5,493 nucleotides of DNA from positions 1 to 5,493 of the forward strand of contig JALWSJ010000231.1 of NCBI GenBank assembly GCA_026993705.1, given 5' to 3'. The position numbers and the translations under genes are program-made. Positions 1-5,493 of the stretch are shown piece after piece. Under the pieces are notes generated by a model, which saw nothing but the letters and a program-made list of their open reading frames with translations, was not told the origin of the DNA and did not search any database. Source of the DNA: Flavobacteriales bacterium. Lineage in GTDB: Bacteria > Bacteroidota > Bacteroidia > Flavobacteriales_D > Parvicellaceae. Position 1 is the first letter of the stretch. Every line of letters starts with the position of its first letter.

Positions 1-164
1 ATCCGCAAGTGAACTTCTATTCCAAAGCCAAACTCCGCATCATTATTGGCAATGCTCGTTTTTCGATACTCACCGTAGCTATGGCTACGCTTGCGTGTCT
101 CAAAACTGTGCTAGACCAATACTAATACGCATTTTGACTTTTCATAACGAAATCACTTGCGGAT
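1..164. repeat. 164-bp imperfect palindromic intergenic element
   Basis: The stretch opens with ATCCGCAAGTGA (1-12) and closes with its exact reverse complement (153-164). The arms continue to match inward: bases 13-50 align without gaps to the reverse complement of the other arm, with about 23 of 38 identities. The centre is a perfect CGTAGC/GCTACG hairpin (74-79 and 84-89) with a 4-base TATG loop. Several arm differences are C against T, which become G-U wobble pairs if the minus strand is folded as RNA or single-stranded DNA. No protein is encoded. The shape fits a MITE-like or REP/RAYT-type mobile hairpin, or a repeated intergenic element; which of these is inference. The window starts exactly at the left end, so a target duplication cannot be checked. 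Confidence 0.7.
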
Positions 165-220
165 TTAAGGTATTATATGGATTTTGATCGTGTTAGGGAT
201 AGAACGGTGTGTTTGAACTC

Positions 221-251
221 CTTTTGCTCTCTCGCTGTTCGAGAGCAAAAG
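221..251. repeat. Hairpin: 11-bp perfect inverted repeat
   Basis: CTTTTGCTCTC (221-231) is exactly complementary to GAGAGCAAAAG (241-251), with a 9-base loop. It is the first variable arm of the candidate structured RNA. No U-run follows, so it does not look like an intrinsic terminator. Confidence 0.75.
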
Positions 252-271
252 AGTGAGTAGTGATAGCCCGA

Positions 272-329
272 CCCCAATCTGTTAAACAAACGTTGAGCGA
301 GAGCGATATGTTTGTTTAACAGATTGGGG
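272..329. repeat. Hairpin: 20-bp perfect inverted repeat
   Basis: Bases 272-291 (CCCCAATCTG then TTAAACAAAC) pair without mismatch with 310-329, leaving an 18-base purine-rich loop (292-309). A perfect 20-bp stem is far beyond chance in a spacer of this size. The C-rich/G-rich base of the stem belongs to the presumed conserved core of the structured RNA, while the AT-rich upper stem looks like its variable arm. No T-run follows the 3' arm directly, so termination is not the obvious role. Confidence 0.8.
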
Positions 330-405
330 AACACCCAAAACACCGACTTTTAAAAAAACTTGCGTATTGATTTTGTTCGTTGTACTTTTACGCAAAATTA
401 CACAC

Positions 406-594
406 ATGAAATTTATAGTATTTTTAGCCTTATTGGGTTGGTCTTTTTCCATGTTTTCTCAGGTGGCTACTTCTCCAAACAGAGAGAAATTAGAGAGTCA
501 TTTATTACATCTGTCTATTTTTTCCTTCGGACTTCATACAATCAAAGTAACCAATACATACAAAAGAATTTCTAACCTGATTATAAAGCTGTAA
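406..594 (+). CDS. Possible small secreted protein or gene remnant, 62 aa
   Basis: The frame from the ATG at 406 encodes 62 residues. The first 19 (MKFIVFLALLGWSFSMFSQ) look like a Bacteroidota signal peptide: one basic residue, a hydrophobic core and a small-residue cleavage region ending in FSQ. The remaining 43 residues, rich in Lys, Ser, Leu and Ile, match no domain I recognise. An in-frame TTG at 367 would add 13 residues ahead of the signal peptide and is less plausible. No Shine-Dalgarno sequence precedes the ATG, but the context is A-rich, as is common in this phylum. The stop (592-594) lies 3 bases before the ATG of the channel gene in the same frame, so the two could be co-transcribed and translationally coupled. 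Equally it could be the decayed 5' end of a larger secreted protein gene. No function is assigned. Confidence 0.3.
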   Translation: MKFIVFLALLGWSFSMFSQVATSPNREKLESHLLHLSIFSFGLHTIKVTNTYKRISNLIIKL

Positions 595-597
595 ACC

Positions 598-1620
598 ATG
601 CGGATGTTACTTAATTTTAGATTATTCTCTAAAATTTACCTGGCTCTTGTCATTCTAATCTTGATTATAGTCGGCAGTACAATTAGTTACCGATTAATTG
701 AGGGGTGGAGTTGGTTGGATTCCTTTTACCAAACGATTATAACTGTTTCAACAGTAGGATTTGGCGAGGTACATCCTTTAACAGATAACGGGAAGTTATA
801 TACTGCATTTTTGATTATTACCAGTTTTGGTACTTTTGCCTATGCTGTATCGTCAATCACTTCGTATGTAGTATCGGGAGAATACAGAAAATATTTTAAA
901 GATTTTAAAACAATGCGACAAATAGAAAATATAAACAACCATATCATTGTATGCGGATACGGTAGAGTTGGTCAAAAGACTGTAGAAACATTAAAACTAC
1001 ACGGAGAAAAATTTATTGTTTTGGAAAATAACCCTACTATCGTAGAACAATTTCGAATAGATAGTGAATTTCTTTATTTGCAAGGTGATGCTACCGAAGA
1101 CAAAACCTTATTAAACGCGGGGGTAAAAAATGCTAAAGCACTGATAACCGCTCTTCCTTCGGACGCAGACAATCTATTTGTTGTGCTTTCCGCAAAAGAA
1201 CTCAATCCTAAGTTAAAAGTCATATCGAGAGCATCTAAACCCACAACAAAAAAGAAACTAAAAATGGCAGGAGCAAACAATGTTATTATGCCGGATTCTT
1301 TGGGAGGCTCGCACATGGCACAAATGGTATCGACTCCTGATGTAATTGAATTTTTGGATCAAATTTCTATACAAGGAGAAAATGAGATTACTTTGGAAGG
1401 GGTAAATTTTAAAGATGTTCCAGAGGGGTGTAAATTCAAATCGCTTGCCGATTTAAAACAGCAATTTTCGATGTGTAACATAATTGGATATAAAACACCC
1501 AAAGGAGATTATATCATTAATCCTTCGGAGGATATAGCCATTGTTCCTAATAGTAAAATATTTGTTTTGGGTAACCCTGAACAAATAAGAGAACTCAATG
1601 AGATATTTGGGATAAAATAA
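598..1620 (+). CDS. Two-TM potassium channel with RCK/TrkA regulatory domains
   Basis: This 340-residue protein is predicted to be an inner-membrane K+ channel gated by a cytoplasmic ligand-binding module, with the same layout as MthK-type channels. An N-terminal helix (about 10-31) is followed by a pore helix and the selectivity filter TVGFG (52-56, then Glu57), then a second helix (about 65-92). The TrkA-N/RCK Rossmann fold starts near 113 with CGYGRVG (119-125), whose GxGxxG loop binds nucleotide in this family. Glu143 at the end of the second strand and GDAT (163-166) are also typical. A TrkA-C-like domain covers about 250-340. Length and domain order are complete, with no frameshift. The first ATG is used here; a second at 604 (Met3) is equally possible because neither has a clear ribosome site. 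It may be co-transcribed with the small ORF 3 bp upstream. The bound ligand (NAD(H), ATP/ADP, c-di-AMP or Ca2+) cannot be told from sequence. Confidence 0.93.
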   Translation: MRMLLNFRLFSKIYLALVILILIIVGSTISYRLIEGWSWLDSFYQTIITVSTVGFGEVHPLTDNGKLYTAFLIITSFGTFAYAVSSITSYVVSGEYRKYFKDFKTMRQIENINNHIIVCGYGRVGQKTVETLKLHGEKFIVLENNPTIVEQFRIDSEFLYLQGDATEDKTLLNAGVKNAKALITALPSDADNLFVVLSAKELNPKLKVISRASKPTTKKKLKMAGANNVIMPDSLGGSHMAQMVSTPDVIEFLDQISIQGENEITLEGVNFKDVPEGCKFKSLADLKQQFSMCNIIGYKTPKGDYIINPSEDIAIVPNSKIFVLGNPEQIRELNEIFGIK

Positions 1621-1624
1621 AACG

Positions 1625-1636
1625 TCAAAATTTTGA
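1625..1636. repeat. 12-bp perfect palindrome after channel gene
   Basis: TCAAAATTTTGA is fully self-complementary and lies 5 bases after the channel stop codon. Having no loop, it would not form a good hairpin. It could be a protein-binding dyad or a chance product of the AT-rich spacer. Confidence 0.3.
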
Positions 1637-1651
1637 ATTATTTGATAGATT

Positions 1652-1689
1652 ATTATAAATTAGCCTACTTAATTATAATAATTTATAAT
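1652..1689. repeat. 10-bp AT-only inverted repeat upstream of GH18 gene
   Basis: ATTATAAATT (1652-1661) is exactly complementary to AATTTATAAT (1680-1689), separated by 18 bases. The repeat lies 8-45 bases before the hydrolase start codon, where the promoter and 5' leader are expected. It could be an operator or a leader hairpin. Because it contains only A and T in an AT-rich spacer, chance is a real alternative. No convincing Bacteroidota promoter or terminator is seen in this 76-base gap. Confidence 0.35.
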
Positions 1690-1696
1690 CAATTCA

Positions 1697-4600
1697 ATGA
1701 GCTTAAATAATTCATTATTCGTCATTACCCTTTTATTCTCTACGTTAGCTTTTGGGCAACACAAAAGTATTCACCAAGAACAATTAGAACAGTATAACGC
1801 AATAGGAAAAAGTGCTACATGGTACGAAAATAATACCACTCCTGCACCAAAACCACCAAGAGAAAAATCAGCGTGTAATCTACAAAAAATAGTATATGGT
1901 TGGCATCCGTATTGGTCCGGGAACACTTATCAAAATTACGATTGGGACTTAATTAGCCATTTTTGTTATTTTAGTTACGAACTAAATGCTTCAACAGGGA
2001 ACGCTAGTACAACGCATAATTTTTCAACAAGTTCTGCGGTAACCGCGGCCTTAAATAGTGGAAACACTAAAGTTACTTTATGTGTTACTTTATTTAGTAG
2101 TCATTCAACATTTTTAAATAGTTCTAGTGCTCAACAAACTTTAATCAATAATCTTATTACCTTATTGCAGAACAGAGGAGCTCACGGTGTTAATATAGAT
2201 TTTGAGGGATTACCGGCTTCCCAAAGAACAAATTTTGCCAATTTTATGGTGGATCTTGCCAACCAAATTCACGCAGCGATTCCGAACTCTGATGTAAGTA
2301 CGGTGCTATATGCTGTGGACTGGAACAATGTGTTTGACTTTGGAATTATGAACTCGGCTGTTGACCATTTTATCATTATGGGGTATGATTATTATTACTC
2401 GGGCAGTAGTACTGCCGGTCCAACTGACCCATTGTTTCATTTTGGAAGCAATTATAATTATACCTTGTCTAAATCAATTACAGACTATTTACACAAAGGT
2501 TGTTTAAAAAATAAACTTGTACTAGGTTTACCGTTTTATGGTAGGGAATGGCCGACTCAATCAACCTCTGTACCTAGTTCAACAACTGGAACCGGTTCGG
2601 CCAAATTGTTTAAAACAGTTATGAATAATACCAGCGGAAACTATTCTGCAGCTAATCATCAATTTGAAAATGATAGTTACAGCGATATTTTCATTTTTAA
2701 CAGTGGGGGTACTCGTCAATGTTTTATAACTATGGATACAGGGTTTAGAAAACGATTGGAATTAATCGTCAACACCGGTATTGCTGGTTTGGGAATTTGG
2801 GCTTTGGGACAAGATGATGGCTACAATACTTTTTGGACGGCTATCGAGGATTACCTAACAGATTGTGCTGCACAACCTTGCCCGGGTTCTATTCACGATT
2901 TTGGAGGACCTACAAGGGATTATTACGCGAATGAAGATTACACGTGGACAATCGCACCGCCTAATGCCGGTAGCCTTACTTTTACTTTTTCTTCATTTGA
3001 TACAGAGCCTAATTTTGATAAACTATACATTTATGATGGTCCAAATACTTCGTCCCCTCAGATAGCGGGGAGCCCTTTTTCAGGGTCGTCTATTCCGCCT
3101 TCATTCACATCTTCTTTAGGGGCTGTTACTTTTCGTTTTGTATCGGATGGAGCAGATCAACGAGGTGGTTTTAATGCTACTTACAATTGTGCAACAGGAA
3201 GTTCAACACCTACAACAACTATTAATTCTTTGGGAGCATGGAAAACAACCAACTTTACGGAAACGTTTACCGACCAAGATAATGTTTCGGTATCGGACAG
3301 CCTTTATTTGGTTGCTGATTTTGATGGTTCGGAATGGCGTTCTAATACTAGTTTCGGCTTTTTGTATGACAAATTTGATGCAGGAATGCTTAGTTCGGAA
3401 TGGACTTCGCAAGCAGGGACGTGGAATGTGGTTTCCAATGAGTTAAAACAAACCGATGAATCTTCTGCTAACACCAATCTTAGCACACCAATAACGCAGG
3501 ATAATCAACACTCTTATTTATATGAGTGGAAGGGAAAGATTGAGGGAACAGGAACAAATCGTCGTTTAGGAATGCACTTCTTTTGTGATGATGCTACACA
3601 AACAAACAGAAATAACTCTTATCTCATTTATTGGTATGCCGACCAAGGTAAATGTAGATTAGATAAGGCTTCCGGAAATACATTGAGTTTACTTACGGAA
3701 ACGAACATAACTCTAAACCCCAATAACTGGTATAATCTTAAAGTACTATATAATCCAAATACAGGAGAAATAAAAGCCTTTCTCGATGGTGTTCTAGTGT
3801 TATCATTTACAGATGGTTCTCCTTTGCAAAGCGGAAATGCTGTTTCACTAAGAACAGGAAACTGTATTGGTTATTATGACAATATAAAAGTATATAAAAG
3901 CAGGGGGAATACCGTAAGTATAACGATTGGAAATCCTGCTTCGGAAGTGCGTTATCAGAATGTGAACCCTACAACGCCTTCTTGCATGATTGAGTCTATT
4001 GTTTTGGATGGCTCTGACAATTGGTCAACTGTGGCTACTCAACAGGAAAATATAGATTGGACACCTCCTTCCAATATTGCTACAATTAATGATGGTCCTA
4101 ATGCTGACATTAACAGTTTTAATACACCGAATCAGATTAGTGCGAATTGGACAGGTTCTTCTGATTCTCATTCGGGATTATTAGAATATTCTTATGCGGT
4201 TGGAACAACTGCTGGAGCAACAGATGTTGTTTCGTGGACAAGTAACGGGACATCGACTTCGGTTACCCATACAGGTTTGAGCCTGGTAGGCGGAACAACT
4301 TATTATGTTTCAGTTAAAGCTAAAAACAATGCAGGGTTGGAATCTGCACCAATATCAACCGATGGACAAACCTTACAAGGAGGAAATACTGCTCCTATTG
4401 CTGGATTCAATCTTGCCTCTACGGTTATTTGCAGTGGCGACTCCATTCAGTTTATCAATACTTCTACAAATGCAACTACTTTTTCATGGTCTTTTCAGGG
4501 AGGAACTCCTGCTACGAGCTCACAAATTAACCCATGGGTAAAATACAATGCTTCGGGGTCTTATACGGTTTCTTTGGTTGCTGTCGGTCAAGGCGGTTCG

Positions 4601-5167
4601 GATACCTACACTCAAAGTATAAACATTGTTATTTCGCCTTCTCCTACCGCCGGTTTTTCTATTGTAGAAGATACTTTGTATCTGCCAAACGCAACGGCAT
4701 ATTTTAACAATTCTTCAAGTAATGCCAGCTCCTACTCATGGGATTTTGGAAATGGTTTTACCTCTATCGACATTAACCCTTGGGCTAATTATACATCATT
4801 GGGAGTTTATGAAGTTACCTTAGTTGCTGAGAACGGAAACTGTGGAAGTGATACGGTAAAACATAATGTTGTTGTAAATGGTTGGACAACTATTGAAGAT
4901 AATCATCAAGATTTATCAATTACGCTTTATCCAAACCCTATACATAACAACCTGTATTTGGGTATAAACTCTACACAAGACCAAAAAGTAAGGGTAAGTT
5001 TAACCGGTGTTTCTGGACAGATTATCCTACAAAAAGAATTGCTACTAAATAAAGGTGTTTATAACATCAAGTTAATTGATGATTCAACAAAATTGGCTAA
5101 TGGTATTTATTTGGTTGAAGTAAGAAATCAAAATAACGTGGTGGTGAAAAGGATTATAAAGGAATAG
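1697..5167 (+). CDS. Secreted multidomain GH18 glycoside hydrolase with T9SS sorting domain
   Basis: This 1156-residue protein is predicted to be exported by Sec, then carried across the outer membrane by T9SS, and to cleave a GlcNAc-containing glycan (chitin or peptidoglycan-like). A signal peptide covers about 1-20 (ending AFG/Q). The GH18 barrel spans about 47-388. Its catalytic motif reads HGVNIDFE (163-170), with the expected proton donor Glu170 and Asp168 kept, while the first two Asp of DxxDxDxE are His163 and Asn166. Supporting GH18 motifs are MGYDYYY (228-234), GLPFYGREW (277-285) and the barrel-closing Trp368. Next come a CUB-like domain (about 395-498, Cys395 and Cys498), a golvesin/Ig-like segment (506-555), a LamG-like beta-sandwich (556-735), the apparent second half of the Ig-like segment (736-791), FN3 (789-893), two PKD repeats (899-979 and 983-1060) and the type A sorting domain (1074-1156, YPNP at 1078-1081, ending KRIIKE). 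The ATG at 1697 is the first after an in-frame stop at 1679. There is no Shine-Dalgarno sequence. The GH18 class is confident; the substrate and the exact names of the middle domains are inferred. Confidence 0.93.
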   Translation: MSLNNSLFVITLLFSTLAFGQHKSIHQEQLEQYNAIGKSATWYENNTTPAPKPPREKSACNLQKIVYGWHPYWSGNTYQNYDWDLISHFCYFSYELNASTGNASTTHNFSTSSAVTAALNSGNTKVTLCVTLFSSHSTFLNSSSAQQTLINNLITLLQNRGAHGVNIDFEGLPASQRTNFANFMVDLANQIHAAIPNSDVSTVLYAVDWNNVFDFGIMNSAVDHFIIMGYDYYYSGSSTAGPTDPLFHFGSNYNYTLSKSITDYLHKGCLKNKLVLGLPFYGREWPTQSTSVPSSTTGTGSAKLFKTVMNNTSGNYSAANHQFENDSYSDIFIFNSGGTRQCFITMDTGFRKRLELIVNTGIAGLGIWALGQDDGYNTFWTAIEDYLTDCAAQPCPGSIHDFGGPTRDYYANEDYTWTIAPPNAGSLTFTFSSFDTEPNFDKLYIYDGPNTSSPQIAGSPFSGSSIPPSFTSSLGAVTFRFVSDGADQRGGFNATYNCATGSSTPTTTINSLGAWKTTNFTETFTDQDNVSVSDSLYLVADFDGSEWRSNTSFGFLYDKFDAGMLSSEWTSQAGTWNVVSNELKQTDESSANTNLSTPITQDNQHSYLYEWKGKIEGTGTNRRLGMHFFCDDATQTNRNNSYLIYWYADQGKCRLDKASGNTLSLLTETNITLNPNNWYNLKVLYNPNTGEIKAFLDGVLVLSFTDGSPLQSGNAVSLRTGNCIGYYDNIKVYKSRGNTVSITIGNPASEVRYQNVNPTTPSCMIESIVLDGSDNWSTVATQQENIDWTPPSNIATINDGPNADINSFNTPNQISANWTGSSDSHSGLLEYSYAVGTTAGATDVVSWTSNGTSTSVTHTGLSLVGGTTYYVSVKAKNNAGLESAPISTDGQTLQGGNTAPIAGFNLASTVICSGDSIQFINTSTNATTFSWSFQGGTPATSSQINPWVKYNASGSYTVSLVAVGQGGSDTYTQSINIVISPSPTAGFSIVEDTLYLPNATAYFNNSSSNASSYSWDFGNGFTSIDINPWANYTSLGVYEVTLVAENGNCGSDTVKHNVVVNGWTTIEDNHQDLSITLYPNPIHNNLYLGINSTQDQKVRVSLTGVSGQIILQKELLLNKGVYNIKLIDDSTKLANGIYLVEVRNQNNVVVKRIIKE

Positions 5168-5201
5168 GAATGGCTTAGATGCATTAAATATCTTTACTAG
5201 C

Positions 5202-5214
5202 ACTGATTATCAGT
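5202..5214. repeat. 13-base dyad downstream of GH18 gene
   Basis: ACTGAT-T-ATCAGT is a 6+1+6 palindrome 35 bases after the hydrolase stop, followed by CTTTTG. As RNA it could form only a 4-bp stem with a 5-base loop, too weak to call a terminator. It could be a protein-binding site or chance. Confidence 0.3.
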
Positions 5215-5386
5215 CTTTTGTCATGGATATATCTGGTAAGAAGAGAGTGTGTGGAAAGTTAAAGGTATGGCTTTCTAGCACAAGAAAAACACTATGAAAT
5301 CAAAAGGGGTGATGGAAACAGTACAAATAATAAGTTTAGAATGCATGACCCCTGCGATGGATTATGTGTATTATCTTTTGTTTGTT

Positions 5387-5453
5387 GTGTGTTTCAAAAG
5401 CTACGTGATACAGTTCTACATAGCACTAAACCTGCATAGCTTTTGATACATAC
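5387..5453. repeat. 17-position stem-loop near right edge
   Basis: Bases 5387-5403 pair with 5437-5453 over 17 positions. There are one T-T mismatch (5393/5447) and one G-T wobble (5389/5451), and the loop is 33 bases. The core TCAAAAGCTA (5394-5403) and TAGCTTTTGA (5437-5446) is perfect. It is too long-looped and lacks an adjacent T-run for a classic intrinsic terminator. It may be a repeat end, a small RNA or a remnant of a mobile element. Confidence 0.5.
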
Positions 5454-5493
5454 TCAAAACAACCGGCTTTTTCGATTTTTTGAATCTTTCTTT

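Larger units (their letters stand above)
190..345 (+). ncRNA. Candidate Flavo-1-like structured RNA element
   Basis: Three short blocks resemble an intergenic element I recall as widespread in Flavobacteria: GTGTTAGGGATAGAACGG (190-207), GATAGCCCGACCCC (262-275) and GGGGAACACCCAAAA (326-340). Between the blocks sit two strong hairpins at 221-251 and 272-329, a layout of conserved core with variable-length arms. CGGTGT (205-210) can also pair with ACACCG (340-345), which would close the whole structure. The Flavo-1 name is assigned from memory of the family and not from a covariance search, so the family label is tentative. The structure itself is visible in the sequence. It ends about 60 bases before the next possible start codon and could be an independent small RNA or a leader. 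The boundaries are approximate. Confidence 0.45.
5168..5493. other. 326-bp stretch without a supported gene
   Basis: No reading frame here has a recognisable product, and the frames are interrupted by stops. It contains a 13-base dyad at 5202-5214 and a larger stem-loop at 5387-5453, both listed separately. No strong GC-rich hairpin with a T-run follows the hydrolase gene, so its terminator is not identified. Low-complexity T-rich sequence fills the right edge (5467-5493), and the adjacent gene lies outside the window. Confidence 0.6.

Noticed and set aside
359..390. Possible Bacteroidota promoter before the small ORF: CTTG at 359-362 and TACTTTTA at 383-390.
   Set aside because: The -7 box lacks the final G and the -33 box is degenerate. 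The implied start leaves a very short leader. Too weak to list.
1..405. CRISPR array or tRNA gene in the structured 5' region.
   Set aside because: There are no direct repeats with regular spacers and no cloverleaf with the usual T-loop sequence; the structure is inverted repeats only.
360..575. An overlapping 71-codon frame over the small ORF.
   Set aside because: It has no signal peptide or domain and overlaps the better 406-594 frame; it looks like a shadow.
1074..1316. A minus-strand frame inside the channel gene.
   Set aside because: It lies wholly within a confident gene and has no recognisable product. The same applies to other alternative frames inside the hydrolase gene.
598..1620. 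A defence or toxin role for the channel gene.
   Set aside because: The protein is a complete, ordinary K+ channel with RCK domains and has no nearby sensor or effector genes to suggest such a system.
1641..1673. Possible promoter for the hydrolase: TTTG at 1641-1644 and TACTTAAT at 1666-1673.
   Set aside because: The -7 box matches the TAnnTTTG consensus poorly, and AT-rich DNA gives many such matches.
5294..5446. A 50-codon frame from ATG 5294 with a hydrophobic middle (about residues 20-45).
   Set aside because: No recognisable family, no ribosome site or partner gene, and its end coincides with a stem-loop arm. Hydrophobicity is easily produced by T-rich DNA. It cannot be supported as a gene.

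Overview
The window reads as chromosomal DNA from a member of the Bacteroidota, probably a marine-type flavobacterium. Four things point that way. The large gene ends in a type A sorting domain of the type IX secretion system (T9SS), which is confined to this phylum. The DNA is AT-rich and the start codons lack Shine-Dalgarno sequences. The secreted protein combines GH18, CUB, FN3 and PKD modules in a flavobacterial style. The 5' region carries a structured repeat resembling one I associate with Flavobacteria. The species cannot be named from this sequence.

Layout. Positions 1-405 hold no convincing gene but are densely structured. A near-complete 164-bp imperfect palindrome with perfect 12-bp ends occupies 1-164. 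A second element with two strong hairpins, including a perfect 20-bp inverted repeat, occupies about 190-345 and is a candidate Flavo-1-like structured RNA. A possible small secreted or remnant protein (406-594, 62 aa) ends 3 bp before a two-transmembrane potassium channel with a cytoplasmic RCK/TrkA regulatory module (598-1620, 340 aa). A 76-bp AT-rich spacer with inverted repeats follows. The main gene (1697-5167, 1156 aa) encodes a multidomain secreted GH18 glycoside hydrolase. Positions 5168-5493 hold no supported gene, only a small palindrome and a larger stem-loop near the right edge.

Functional reading. The two confident genes lie on the same strand but show no obvious functional link. 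The channel is a housekeeping-type ion conductance protein. The hydrolase is an exported enzyme probably acting on a GlcNAc-containing polymer such as chitin or peptidoglycan. The 5' repeats and the 3' stem-loop look like intergenic repetitive or RNA elements. No complete novel system (defence, mobile or biosynthetic) can be supported here. The least explained parts are the paired repeats in the first 345 bases, the orphan signal-peptide ORF, and the apparent nesting of a LamG-like domain within another beta-sandwich domain of the hydrolase.
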